DNA from: RH-AL1 sp965198485
Lineage (GTDB): Bacteria > Pseudomonadota > Alphaproteobacteria > Rhizobiales > Beijerinckiaceae
Assembly (NCBI GenBank): GCA_965198485.1
Contig: CBDAPQ010000005.1
Span: forward strand, 3,472,001 to 3,536,000
DNA: 64,000 bases
Direction: 5' to 3'
Shown here: piece after piece, positions 17,665 through 26,164 of the stretch
Position numbering within the stretch: the first letter of the stretch is position 1
Layout: each line of letters starts with the position of its first letter
Position numbers and translations under genes: made by a program
Notes under the pieces: generated by a model
Databases searched by the model: none
The model's input: the letters and a program-made list of their open reading frames with translations, nothing else
What the model was told of the DNA's origin: nothing

Positions 17665-18312
17665 TCAGCGCGCCGAGCCCGTTGCCATCTTGCTGCCGTT
17701 GAGGAGGTTGGCCATGGCCCGGTGGGTCGTCGGACCGACCGCGACCCACACATTGGGATCGGTCTGCGACTGGCGCTTGACGAACTTGTAGCCGGTCTCG
17801 TCCCAGCCGCGGATCTCGGCGACCATGTTGTCGAGGACGAAGTCGCCCCTGTCGGTCTTGACCGTGAGGATGGTGTGGCCGTTGCCCTCGAGGTCGCGGA
17901 CGATCGTCATCAGCAGCGCCTGGCGCGGAAAGCCGAGGTCGATCAGCAGCTTGCGCTTCCACAGCGCGTAGATCTTGCAATCGCCCTTGCCGTCTGTGGG
18001 ATAGTCCCAATGGTCGAGCATCGTGCCCCAGTGGTCCATGTTGCTGATCGGCTCGATGTCGGCGTTCACGCGGGTGTTGATGCGCTCCAGGATCGCCCAG
18101 GTCCTGGACGTCAAGTGGAGGTCGACGGCATCGAGCACCTCGACCTGGCATTCCTGCGGCTGGCGTCCGCACAGATCGGCCCAGCCGTAAGGAGTGCGGG
18201 TCACATCGCCGACGGCGGCGAAGGTCGCCGGCGAAGGAAGGCCCTGCGCCCGCACCGGCACGGCCGCGGCGAGAAGAAGGAGGAGGAACGAGAACCTGAC
18301 CGCGATGCGCAC
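17665..18312 (-). CDS. BTLCP-type transglutaminase-like cysteine peptidase
   Basis: 215 residues from a GTG start with AAGGGG about 9 bases upstream. A signal peptide (FSFLLLLLAAAVPVRAQG) sends it to the periplasm. The catalytic cysteine lies in TDGKGDCKIYALWKR, the histidine in EGNGHTILTVKTDRGD and the aspartate in FVLDNM, which is the order of the bacterial transglutaminase-like cysteine proteinase family (DUF920, LapG-related). LapG members cleave large adhesins under c-di-GMP control; no LapD-like partner or adhesin is adjacent, so that role is not claimed. Confidence 0.85.
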   Translation of the reverse strand: MRIAVRFSFLLLLLAAAVPVRAQGLPSPATFAAVGDVTRTPYGWADLCGRQPQECQVEVLDAVDLHLTSRTWAILERINTRVNADIEPISNMDHWGTMLDHWDYPTDGKGDCKIYALWKRKLLIDLGFPRQALLMTIVRDLEGNGHTILTVKTDRGDFVLDNMVAEIRGWDETGYKFVKRQSQTDPNVWVAVGPTTHRAMANLLNGSKMATGSAR

Positions 18313-18525
18313 GAGGATGCCCCTTGTTCGATGGGCTCATCGTGCCGACGCCTTTCTGATGCCGGCGGAAGGAAAACCTTCGAATTCGAGCGGATCGCGT
18401 TAACCGGATTGGCGCGGTCGTGGACGACGCTTCAGAGCGAGAAACGGAGGAGGAACGCTGCTTGACCGGCAGCTCCTTGGTTAATTCGGCCATGGCGAGG
18501 CCACAAATGTTGCGGCTGGCACAAA

Positions 18526-19100
18526 TCAGCGTGAATGGACGCTGAACGCGGGTTCAGGGTCGCACAGCTGGGCGGCATCGGCCTGGCGCTCGTAGCTCGC
18601 GGCACGCTTCATCTCAGCCCGTCGCGACACGCGGAAGGTCCGTCCGCGCATTTCGACCAGCCCGTCCTCCCTCAACGCCTGGAGCGTGCGGTTGACGTGC
18701 ACCGTGCCCAGGCCGAGCGCGTCGGCCAAGTCGGTTTGGGTGAGGGGCGCGCGAAAGCAATCGTCCTCCGCCAGACCGACAGCCTGCAATCGCTCGAGGA
18801 GGTCACAGAGAAAGTAGGCGATGCGCTGGCGTGACGTGCGGCGACCGAGCGCCACGATCTGCTCGGTCATGGTCGCATGCTCGCGGGCGAGAAGAGACCA
18901 GAGGAGGTCGCGAAACCGCGGGCCTGCTGTTCCGCCTCGATCAGCCATTCGGTGGAGACGGCCGCCACCTTGCAATCTGCGAGTGCAGTGACCCCCACGT
19001 CCAAGAGGATGCGCCACGGAGAACCGCTGTCGAGCAACCTAGCGCGGACGATTTCGTCGCGCGAACGAAGCGAACTGCCAGATGCTCGCTGGCAGCGTTC
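18526..19100 (-). pseudogene. Decayed Crp/Fnr-family regulator (5' truncated, frameshifted)
   Basis: The 3' part (18526 to about 18925) reads as an intact Crp-type winged helix: ALGRRTSRQRIAYFLCDLLERL, then APLTQTDLADALGLGTVHVNRT and LQALREDGLVEMRGRTFRV. Upstream, the expected end of the cyclic-nucleotide-like domain (VTALADCKVAAVSTEWLIEAE) continues only in another frame, with the break near 18915-18930. No N-terminal half is present because the L,D-transpeptidase gene ends at 19105. So at least one frameshift and a 5' truncation are visible. A GTG- or ATG-initiated remnant (ATG at 18868-18870) could still make a 114-residue DNA-binding fragment. Confidence 0.75.
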
Positions 19101-19104
19101 CGGC

Positions 19105-19674
19105 TCAACGCTGGACGATGACCTTGGTGCCGACGCGGACGCGTTCGTACAGGTCAGTGACGTCGGCGTTGGTCATGCGGATGCAGCCCGAGGACACCGC
19201 CTGGCCGATCGTTTCCGGCTCGTTGGAGCCGTGGATGCGGTACATCGAGCCCCCGAGATACATCGCGCGGGCGCCGAGCGGATTGTCGATGCCACCCTTC
19301 ATATGCCGCGGCAGGTCGGGGCGACGGTGCAGCATCTGCGACGGCGGCGTCCAGTCCGGCCACTCGCGTTTGGCGGTGATGGTCTTGACTCCACCCCAGG
19401 TGAAGCCCTGGCGACCGACGCCGACGCCGTAGCGCATCGCCTGGCCGCCTGGCTCGACGAGGTACAATTTGCGTTCGGCGGTGGAGATGATCACCGTGCC
19501 CGGCCGCTCGCGCCCGGCGTAGGGGACGACCTCGCGGGGCGGCGCGACCGTGCCGGCCGGCGTGCCGCCGAACATCGGCTGGAGGAAGTCGAAGAGGTCG
19601 GCGCGGGCCGGCGCGAGACTGCAGGCGAGCACGCTCGCCGCAAGGGCCGCCGAAGCGGCAATTCGTCGGATCAT
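19105..19674 (-). CDS. L,D-transpeptidase (YkuD domain), short secreted form
   Basis: 189 residues from the ATG at 19672-19674; a GTG at 19710 would add 12 residues before the signal peptide. The signal peptide is AASAALAASVLACSLAPARA. The YkuD fold spans about 60-188 with PGTVIISTAERKLYLVEPGG at its start. The catalytic motif has YRIHGSNEPETIG and SSGCIRMTNADV, supplying the His and Cys nucleophile. Such enzymes form 3-3 crosslinks in peptidoglycan or attach proteins to it. It is one of three YkuD proteins in this window. Confidence 0.92.
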   Translation of the reverse strand: MIRRIAASAALAASVLACSLAPARADLFDFLQPMFGGTPAGTVAPPREVVPYAGRERPGTVIISTAERKLYLVEPGGQAMRYGVGVGRQGFTWGGVKTITAKREWPDWTPPSQMLHRRPDLPRHMKGGIDNPLGARAMYLGGSMYRIHGSNEPETIGQAVSSGCIRMTNADVTDLYERVRVGTKVIVQR

Positions 19675-19823
19675 CGCTCGAGGTTCCTCTGCGAAGCAGC
19701 AGCGCTTCACTGTGTTCGGACGCTCGCTGGGTTACAATCGGCTGCCGGCCCTTTCCGGCCCGGCGTGACCGGCGCGCCACAAGGCGCCTTGCGTGGACGC
19801 GGCGCTAGGCGTTGAAGGGGGTC

Positions 19824-20066
19824 ATGAGCCTGCTTCCCATCCCCGTCGCCCTCGCCGTGGCGGTGTTCCTGACAATCTGGTTTACCGTGCTCTTCGCGGT
19901 GCTGCCCATCGGCATACGCTCGCAGCAGGAGATGGGCGAGGTGACGCCCGGCACGGAGCCCGGCGCGCCGACGGCGCCGCGCCTCTGGATGAAGGCGGGG
20001 CTGACCACGCTGATCGCGATCGTCGTGTTCGTGCTGCTGGTGATCGTGCTGCGGGTGGTGGGCTAG
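19824..20066 (+). CDS. DUF1467 family membrane protein
   Basis: 80 residues from the ATG at 19824, chosen because GAAGGGG lies 6-12 bases upstream; an in-frame TTG at 19812 is less likely. Two membrane helices (about 3-26 and 55-78) flank a short loop with RSQQEMGEVTPGTEPGAP, the conserved loop of DUF1467. The family is alphaproteobacterial and uncharacterised. Confidence 0.8.
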   Translation: MSLLPIPVALAVAVFLTIWFTVLFAVLPIGIRSQQEMGEVTPGTEPGAPTAPRLWMKAGLTTLIAIVVFVLLVIVLRVVG

Positions 20067-20124
20067 CATCCTCGCGCGACGCGAGATGAGAGGCTGGCGG
20101 GCGCCTTGTCGAGCGTCCGGACGA

Positions 20125-20225
20125 AGCCTCGAAGAGCAGGAACCAGCCGCCCCCTCGGTCATTTTACCAATGCGGTTTCGCTCCGGCCGCGACGCATCGC
20201 GACGCAAAATGCGGGTGTGCGATTA
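20125..20225 (-). repeat. Dispersed repeat copy A
   Basis: On the minus strand this stretch contains CACCCGCATTTTGCGTCGCG followed, about 30 bases later, by TTGGTAAAATGACCGAG and GGTTCCT. The same ordered blocks occur at about 61307-61415 on the plus strand. It lies in the roughly 290-bp gap between the DUF1467 gene and the end of carA, where I see no gene. Confidence 0.6.
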
Positions 20226-20358
20226 GCAGGGAGTGTCGATGGACCCACCATGTCGCCGTTCGGCCACCTCGCGCCCCACGCGGCACAAGCGCTCCGTCTC
20301 GCGCTGGCGACACGGGCGCGGTGTTGGGGCATGGCGCCGCTTGCTTCGCGGAGGAGGG

Positions 20359-21552
20359 TCAGGCCGTCTCGGCCCTGCTCTTCTCCATCAGCTCGGCAAA
20401 ACGGCGGAACAGGTAGTGGCTGTCCTTGGGGCCGGGCGAGGCTTCCGGGTGGTGCTGCACCGAGAACGCCGGCCGGTCGATCAGCTCGAGCCCGCAATTC
20501 GTGCCGTCGAACAGGCTCTTGTGAGTCTCGCGCGCGTTCGCCGGCAGGCTGTCGCGATCGACGGAGAAGCCGTGGTTCATCGAGACGATCTCGACCTTGT
20601 TGGTGGTGAAGTCCATGACGGGATGGTTGGCGCCATGGTGGCCCTGGCGCATCTTGGCCGTCCTGCCACCGACCGCCAGCGCCAGCAGCTGGTGGCCGAG
20701 GCAGATGCCGAAGGTCGGTACCCGGGCCTCGAGCAGGTCCTTGATGACGGGCACGGCATAGTCGCCGGTGGCGGCGGGGTCGCCGGGGCCATTGGCGATC
20801 ATCACCCCGTCCGGCTTCATCGCCAGGATGTCGGCCGCCGTCGCGGTCGATGGCACCACGGTGACGGAGCAGCCGACATCGGCCAGCAGGCGAAGAATGT
20901 TGCGCTTCACGCCGTAGTCGATCGCGACCACCTTGAAGCGGCCCTCCGCGTGCGTGGCGTAGCCCTCGTCAGTCCAGGTGCCCTCGTCCCACTCGAAACG
21001 CTGAGTCGTGGTGACCTTGGGCACGAGGTCCACGCCGACGAGGCCGCTCCAGCCCGCCGCCTTGGCCTTGAGCGCGCCGAGATCGAAGCGCCCGTCGGGA
21101 TCGTGGGCGACCAATGCATTGGGAACGCCCTCGTCGCGCATCAGGGCAGTCAGCGCCCGCGTGTCGATACCGGAAATGCCGACGATGCCGCGACGGCGAA
21201 GCCATTCGTCGAAATGCAGCGTCGAGCGGTGGTTGGAGGGCCCGGTCACCGGCGCCAGGGTGACCAGCCCGACGGCGTTGGCCTGCGAGGTGGCGATGAC
21301 CGACTCGATGTCCTGCTCGTTGGCGCCGACGTTGCCGACGTGGGGGAAGGTGAAGGTGACGATCTGGCCGTTGTAAGAGGGATCGGTGAGAATCTCCTGA
21401 TAGCCGGTCATCGCGGTGTTGAAGCACAGCTCGCCGACCGCCTCGCCTGTGGCGCCATAGCCTTCGCCCTCGAGCACCATGCCGTCGGAGAGCACGAGCA
21501 CCGCCGTGACCTTGCGCTCGCTCCAACCGGGAATGTCGCTCATGGCTTGCAT
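20359..21552 (-). CDS. carA: Carbamoyl-phosphate synthase small subunit
   Basis: 397 residues, the usual length. The N-terminal CarA domain (LVLSDGMVLEGEGYGATGEA, then FNTAMTGYQEILTDPSY) is followed by a class I glutamine amidotransferase domain. The nucleophile cysteine is in FGICLGHQLLALAVG and the His-Glu pair in VQHHPEASPGPKDS. It supplies ammonia from glutamine to CarB for arginine and pyrimidine synthesis. The ATG at 21550-21552 has GGAG about 6 bases upstream. carB is not in the window. Confidence 0.96.
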   Translation of the reverse strand: MQAMSDIPGWSERKVTAVLVLSDGMVLEGEGYGATGEAVGELCFNTAMTGYQEILTDPSYNGQIVTFTFPHVGNVGANEQDIESVIATSQANAVGLVTLAPVTGPSNHRSTLHFDEWLRRRGIVGISGIDTRALTALMRDEGVPNALVAHDPDGRFDLGALKAKAAGWSGLVGVDLVPKVTTTQRFEWDEGTWTDEGYATHAEGRFKVVAIDYGVKRNILRLLADVGCSVTVVPSTATAADILAMKPDGVMIANGPGDPAATGDYAVPVIKDLLEARVPTFGICLGHQLLALAVGGRTAKMRQGHHGANHPVMDFTTNKVEIVSMNHGFSVDRDSLPANARETHKSLFDGTNCGLELIDRPAFSVQHHPEASPGPKDSHYLFRRFAELMEKSRAETA

Positions 21553-21734
21553 CCTGCGCTCCGCCGAACCGCGGTCAGGCGGGGGACGGCGGCCTTTGAC
21601 GGAAGGTATGGCACTCCCCTAGGGAGAAGCGGCAAAGGCGTCAATCGAGCGCGTCGATCGAGCAGCCACCGTCGCTGGCCACGGAGCGGCAACGCGTCGG
21701 GCTTGCGATCGGCTGGCCGCACCCGACTTTGCAC

Positions 21735-22061
21735 AGCATGCGTGTCATCCTCTTCTCGATCATCCCATTGGTCCTTCTCGGCGCTCTCGCAGCTCCCTCG
21801 AACTCGCTGGCCGGACAGACGCTGATACCCTCGCCCTATCCGACAGGGGTGACCGGTGCGGAACCGCTCGATCCCGAGCCGAGCCGGCTCGGAGGCCCGC
21901 AGACGATCATGCGCGACCCCTACCCGCAGACCACCGGCGACTTCTCGCAGGGCAATCCCCCGATCGCGCGGCTGCACCGCCACCAGCGCCTCGTGCCGAG
22001 CACGTTCAAGCGTAAGTACAGGGTCGAGAACCACGGCGGCGCAAGAGACGGTCGGTACTGA
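21735..22061 (+). CDS. Hypothetical secreted protein
   Basis: About 108 residues from an ATG at 21738 (an earlier in-frame start exists at 21729). A clear signal peptide (VILFSIIPLVLLGALAAPSNSLAG) precedes a proline-rich mature part of about 80 residues with PSPYPTGVTG and QTIMRDPYPQTTGDF. I recognise no family. It is divergent from carA. Confidence 0.55.
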   Translation, partial: SMRVILFSIIPLVLLGALAAPSNSLAGQTLIPSPYPTGVTGAEPLDPEPSRLGGPQTIMRDPYPQTTGDFSQGNPPIARLHRHQRLVPSTFKRKYRVENHGGARDGRY

Positions 22062-22141
22062 TCGTATGTTTTGACCGAAAGGCGGGCTTGGACGAAGCTG
22101 CGCCGGTCGGGCACGATAGCCGAACATAGAGTGGCGCAGCG

Positions 22142-22375
22142 ATGTCGAGGACCTTGCTTCTGCATCTGATCCTAGTGAGCTCGGCTTTGCCGGCCATGGC
22201 CGCCGGAAGCGGCGCCGGAGCTGGCGGCGCCGGGCAACAGAGGGCGATCAACAGCGGCCTACCCGCCGGTGAGGCCGGACCGCCCGGCTCGCCGAACAAC
22301 CCGAAGCCTGCGGTCAGGCCGCAGGAAGGAGACAAAGGGTTGCCCAAGCCGGAAGGCAGACCCGCGAGCCGATAG
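22142..22375 (+). CDS. Small secreted Gly/Pro-rich hypothetical protein
   Basis: 77 residues. A signal peptide (LLLHLILVSSALPAMAAG) is followed by a low-complexity tail of glycine, alanine and proline with GPPGSPNNPKPAVRPQEG. It ends one base before the convergent gene at 22377. No family is recognised; the composition suggests a disordered periplasmic peptide. Confidence 0.5.
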   Translation: MSRTLLLHLILVSSALPAMAAGSGAGAGGAGQQRAINSGLPAGEAGPPGSPNNPKPAVRPQEGDKGLPKPEGRPASR

Positions 22376-22376
22376 C

Positions 22377-22721
22377 TCAGTGAACCGTCGGTGTGAGGTC
22401 GCGCCAGCCGTTACGAGCGGCGACCTCGTCGATCAGCTTCGCTTTTGTGCGGTCCAGCGCCGCGAGCTTCTCCTCAATTTCGTCGCGCGACGTGCGGCTG
22501 GCACCGAGCCAGACCGTGCCGCCGATGGCTCCGGCGATGGCAAATGAGACCACGGCCGGTGTCCGCCAGCTACCGGCGAATGTCAGCACCAACGCCAGGG
22601 TCAGCAGCGACGCGACCAGAGCCGCGCGCGACAGCGCCATCGCCTGACGGCAACCGTCGAGGCGTTCCTGGAGATCCTCGATCTCACGGTCGATCGTATC
22701 GAACTGCGTCTCGCTCGCCAT
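22377..22721 (-). CDS. Hypothetical membrane protein with N-terminal coiled coil
   Basis: 114 residues from the ATG at 22719-22721; another ATG at 22739 would add six residues. A heptad-like helix (FDTIDREIEDLQERLDGCRQ) precedes two hydrophobic segments (about 32-49 and 56-73), and a second charged helix (SRDEIEEKLAALDRTKAKL) follows. No family is recognised. It lies about 60 bp downstream of ychF. Confidence 0.6.
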   Translation of the reverse strand: MASETQFDTIDREIEDLQERLDGCRQAMALSRAALVASLLTLALVLTFAGSWRTPAVVSFAIAGAIGGTVWLGASRTSRDEIEEKLAALDRTKAKLIDEVAARNGWRDLTPTVH

Positions 22722-22783
22722 GCCGTCATTCTCTCGCATCGGGGGGCGAAAGCGTCCAGGTCGCCGCTTGATCGTGTGGGAGG

Positions 22784-23884
22784 TCAGTTGGCGAAGCGGA
22801 AATGCAGCACGTCGCCGTCGGCCACGACGTACTCCTTGCCTTCCAGCCGGAACTTCCCTGCCTCGCGCGCGCCGGCCTCGCCTTTGCCGGAGACGTAGTC
22901 GTCGTAGGCCACCGTCTCGGCGCGAATGTAGCCCTTCTCGAAGTCGGTGTGGATCACGCCCGCCGCCGCCGGCCCCCTGGTGCCCTGGGGAATGGTCCAG
23001 GCGCGCGTCTCCTTGGGCCCGACGGTGAAGTAGGTGATGAGGTGCAGCAGCCGGTAACCGGCGCGGATGACGCGGTTGAGGCCGGGCTCGGCCAGGCCCA
23101 CCGCCTCGAGGTACTCGGCCTGTTCGTCCGCCGGCATCACCGCGATCTCGCTCTCGATTCGCGCGGAGACCACGACGGCGACGGCACCCTCCTCCTTGGC
23201 GCGGGCGGCGACCGCGTCGGAGAAGGCATTGCCCATGTCGGCCGAGGACTCCTCGACGTTGCAGACGTAGAGCACCGGCTTCGAGGACAGCAGGCCGAGG
23301 CCGACGAAGGTCTTGCGCTCGTCGGCCTTGACCTCGGCCAGGCGCGCCGGCTTGCCCTCGCGCAGCAGCACGAGGCAGCGCGTCATCAGATCGAGCAGCT
23401 CCTTGGCCTCCTTGTCGCCGCCGGTCTTGGCCTTCTTCTCGAGCGCCGGGACGCGCTTCTCCAGGCTGTCGAGGTCGGCCAGCATCAGCTCGGTCTCGAT
23501 CGTCTCGATGTCGTCGACCGGCGCGATCTTGCCCTCGACATGGGTGATGTCGTCGTCCTCGAAGCAGCGCACCACGTGGGCGATGGCGTCGCACTCGCGA
23601 ATATTGGCGAGGAATTGGTTGCCGAGCCCCTCGCCCTTGGAGGCGCCGCGCACCAAACCGGCGATGTCGACGAAGGTGAGCCGCGTCGGGATGATCTCCT
23701 TCGAGGAGGCGATGGACGCCAGCGTCTCCAGTCGCGCGTCGGGCACGGCGACATCGCCGACGTTGGGCTCGATGGTGCAGAACGGATAGTTCGCCGCCTG
23801 CGCCGCCGCTGTCTGCGTGAGCGCGTTGAAAAGGGTCGACTTGCCGACGTTCGGCAGACCGACGATGCCGCATTTGAAGCCCAT
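22784..23884 (-). CDS. ychF: Redox-regulated ribosome-associated ATPase YchF (OLA1 family)
   Basis: 366 residues. The P-loop is GLPNVGKSTLFNAL at 8-21, then the G3 region FVDIAGLVRGASKGEGLGNQ, then the variant G4 that gives YchF its ATP preference (NVEESSADMGNAF region), and a C-terminal TGS-like domain (YFTVGPKETRAWTI and GVIHTDFEKGYIRAETVAYDDY). YchF binds ribosomes and acts in stress responses. The nearest upstream sequence on the minus strand is not pth, its common partner. Confidence 0.96.
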   Translation of the reverse strand: MGFKCGIVGLPNVGKSTLFNALTQTAAAQAANYPFCTIEPNVGDVAVPDARLETLASIASSKEIIPTRLTFVDIAGLVRGASKGEGLGNQFLANIRECDAIAHVVRCFEDDDITHVEGKIAPVDDIETIETELMLADLDSLEKRVPALEKKAKTGGDKEAKELLDLMTRCLVLLREGKPARLAEVKADERKTFVGLGLLSSKPVLYVCNVEESSADMGNAFSDAVAARAKEEGAVAVVVSARIESEIAVMPADEQAEYLEAVGLAEPGLNRVIRAGYRLLHLITYFTVGPKETRAWTIPQGTRGPAAAGVIHTDFEKGYIRAETVAYDDYVSGKGEAGAREAGKFRLEGKEYVVADGDVLHFRFAN

Positions 23885-24025
23885 GACGATCCCGACGGAA
23901 GAGCAGTTGGTGGGTTACAGCGGGCGGAAGCGGGGAGCAACCGGACACGGGGCGCTGACCCTGGCGCGGCGACGTAAGAGAGGGTCTGGGATGACTGATG
24001 CGTCCGGCCGGCTCGGCTCGACTTC

Positions 24026-24300
24026 TGAGAGCCGGCTAAAGGAAACGATTTTCGCGAGAAGGTGACGGCCGAGGCGCTCGAAGCCGCGCTGGCGGCGCAG
24101 ATCGCCGAAGCGATGAAGAAGCAACGCATCACCAAGACGCGCATGGCCGAACTCATGAAGACGAATTGAGCTCAGGTCGATCGGCTCCTGTCCGCCGAAG
24201 GGGGGGCGGCGTTACACTGGAGACGCTGTTGTCCGCTGCTCGGGCCGTCGGGCGAACGTTTCGGATCGAGCTGGTGCGACAGGAGCTTCGGCGCCGCGAC
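24026..24300 (+). pseudogene. Decayed Xre/HigA-type antitoxin
   Basis: The stretch 24035-24169 encodes GNDFREKVTAEALEAALAAQ, then IAEAMKKQRITKTRMAELMK, which is the start of the HTH antitoxin family found beside RelE/HigB toxins. An in-frame TGA at 24167-24169 interrupts it. The same frame then continues AQVDRLLSAE, and after a run of seven G the expected VTLETLLSAARAVGRTFRIE appears one frame away. So a nonsense codon (CGA to TGA is enough) and a slip in a G-tract have broken the gene. No ATG start remains and no toxin gene is seen beside it. Confidence 0.7.
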
Positions 24301-24367
24301 GGCGCGGCCCTGTACAGCGCCGCACCCGCTCCTCTAAAGATCGCGCGACGCTCCGGAGCACGACACC

Positions 24368-25381
24368 ATGGTGGCACCCACCCTCATCAAGACCGGCAAG
24401 CTCGTCACCGTCTTCGGCGGCTCCGGCTTCGTGGGTCGCTACGTCGCCAAGGCCTTGGCCGAGCACGGCTACCGCGTGCGCATCGCCTCGCGCCGCCCAG
24501 GCGCCGCCTTTGTCACCCAGGTCTCCGGCAAGGTCGGCCAGATCAACGCGGTGCAGGCGAACCTCCGCTACCCCGACTCGGTCGCCCGCGCGGTGCGCGA
24601 TGCCGACGCCGTGGTCAACCTCGTCGGCATACTCGCCCAGGGCGGCAAGCAGACCTTTTCCGCGCTGCAGGCCGAAGGCGTGCGGACCGTGGCCGAGGCC
24701 ACCAAGGCCGCCGGCATCACCCGCTTCGTGCAGATGTCGGCGATCGGTGCCGACGCGAGCTCCGCCGCCGAGTACGGGCGCACCAAGGCCGAGGGCGAGC
24801 GCCTGGCGCTTGAGATTATTCCCGAGGCGGTGATCGTGCGGCCCTCGATCGTGTTCGGGCCGGAGGACAAGTTCTTCAACCGCTTCGCCGGCATGGCCCG
24901 CGTGATGCCGGCCCTGCCGCTCATCGGCGGCGGCGCCGGCCTGCTGCAGCCGGTCTTCGTCGGCGACGTCGCCGAGGCCATCGCGCTTGCCGTCGACGGC
25001 AAGGCGCTGCCCGGTACCACCTACGAACTCGGCGGCCCGGAGGCGGTCTCCTTCGCCGACCTCATGCGCTTCATCCTCAAGACCACCGAACGCAAGCGCC
25101 CGCTGGTCAAGCTGCCGTTCTCGCTGGCGACGCGGATGGCCGGCGTCACCGAAATGGTCAGCAAGGCGAGCTTCGGCCTGTTGCCCGAGATGCTGGAGAT
25201 GACGGTGGACCAGGTCGAACTGCTGAAACAGGACAACGTCGTGTCCGAGGCGGCCAAGCGCGAGGGCCGCACCCTGCAGGGCCTCGGCATCCGCCCGGAA
25301 AGCTTCGAGAGCTTCGTGCCACGCTATCTCGGCCGCTACCGCAAGACCGGGCAGTATGCCGCCTACACCACGGGCGGCTGA
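24368..25381 (+). CDS. NDUFA9-like atypical SDR (complex I accessory-type protein)
   Basis: 337 residues. The N-terminal Rossmann motif VFGGSGFVGRYVAKALAEHG is at 13-33. Further family features are VNLVGILAQGGKQTFSALQA, the modified active-site region EYGRTKAEGERLAL (YxxxK present) and RPSIVFGPEDKFFNRFA. These match the bacterial NDUFA9-like epimerase family linked in some alphaproteobacteria to complex I or to quinone-related functions. It is the first intact gene after the broken antitoxin and its end overlaps the convergent CysZ-like gene by 19 bases. Confidence 0.85.
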   Translation: MVAPTLIKTGKLVTVFGGSGFVGRYVAKALAEHGYRVRIASRRPGAAFVTQVSGKVGQINAVQANLRYPDSVARAVRDADAVVNLVGILAQGGKQTFSALQAEGVRTVAEATKAAGITRFVQMSAIGADASSAAEYGRTKAEGERLALEIIPEAVIVRPSIVFGPEDKFFNRFAGMARVMPALPLIGGGAGLLQPVFVGDVAEAIALAVDGKALPGTTYELGGPEAVSFADLMRFILKTTERKRPLVKLPFSLATRMAGVTEMVSKASFGLLPEMLEMTVDQVELLKQDNVVSEAAKREGRTLQGLGIRPESFESFVPRYLGRYRKTGQYAAYTTGG

Positions 25382-26055
25382 GCCGGGGCCGGCAGCCGCC
25401 CGCGCACCAGCGGTTGCGCCACGCGCACGAGGAGCGCTGTGGCGAACAGCGGCGCCAGCAGCTGCAGGATCGGCACGGACGCGACCGCCGCGCACAGGCA
25501 GCCGGCGCCGAAGATGCGCAGGGCGTGCCGGCGGCGCAGCGCGCGCACCTCGGCGAGCGGCCGGTAGCGCAGCGCCGCCAGTTCGAAGAAGCCGCGGCCG
25601 AAGAGGTAGGCGTTGGCGCCGAAGAAGGCGACCGCGTTGACGCCCGGCACCACCAGCAGCAGCAGCGCGGCGAGATTCACGCCCAGGCTGACCAGGCCGA
25701 ACTTGAGGCCCAGCAGCGTGGCCTCGTCGAGCGGCAACGGCCGGCCTCGTCCCGCCGCCCCGGCGAGATCGCGCTCGACGTGGTCGGCGAGCTCGTCGAA
25801 GAAGAAGCCGGCGACGACGAAGGCCACCGGCGTGATCAGCACCGCCACGGCGACGACGAGGCCGAGCCCTGTCAGGACTTGGAGCGCGGTGGAGGCCCAA
25901 TGCCAGGGCGTCACCAGGTAGGCCATCGCCAGCTTCTCGAGCCCGACGGCGCAGAAGGCCAGCAGCAGCACGGTGAGGCTGAGCGTCTTGGCCAGCACCG
26001 CGCGGAACGGCGGAGTCAGGATCTCGGCGGCGGCGGCGAAGGCGGCATCGATCAT
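25363..26055 (-). CDS. CysZ/EI24 family membrane protein
   Basis: 230 residues. Four to five hydrophobic helices are visible (about 28-45, 55-85, 115-150 and 180-210), with the family pattern LVTPWHWASTAL near the first and PGVNAVAFFGANAYLFGRGFFELAA in the second half. The EI24/CysZ family includes sulfate permease CysZ of Escherichia coli; substrate here is unknown. It overlaps the preceding convergent gene by 19 bases. Confidence 0.8.
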   Translation of the reverse strand: MIDAAFAAAAEILTPPFRAVLAKTLSLTVLLLAFCAVGLEKLAMAYLVTPWHWASTALQVLTGLGLVVAVAVLITPVAFVVAGFFFDELADHVERDLAGAAGRGRPLPLDEATLLGLKFGLVSLGVNLAALLLLVVPGVNAVAFFGANAYLFGRGFFELAALRYRPLAEVRALRRRHALRIFGAGCLCAAVASVPILQLLAPLFATALLVRVAQPLVRGRLPAPAQPPVV

Positions 26056-26105
26056 GGCACGGAAGATGGGGCGACGCGCCCGTTCGCGTTAGGACGCGCC
26101 TCGCC

Positions 26106-26139
26106 CAAAGAAAAAGGCGCCCGCGCGAGCAGACGCCTT
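26106..26139 (-). terminator. Intrinsic terminator after the DUF992 gene
   Basis: On the minus strand AAGGCG (26134-26139) pairs with CGCCTT (26114-26119) and is followed by TTTTTCTTT. It lies about 25 bases past the DUF992 stop codon, in the direction of that gene. Confidence 0.75.
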
Positions 26140-26164
26140 CTCGTATCGCGCGGAAGTTCGCGGA

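Noticed and set aside
20233..21825. 530-codon plus-strand frame over carA
   Set aside because: Antisense shadow of carA, with no recognisable domain and skewed composition.
22802..23977. 391-codon plus-strand frame over ychF
   Set aside because: Antisense shadow of a well-conserved gene.
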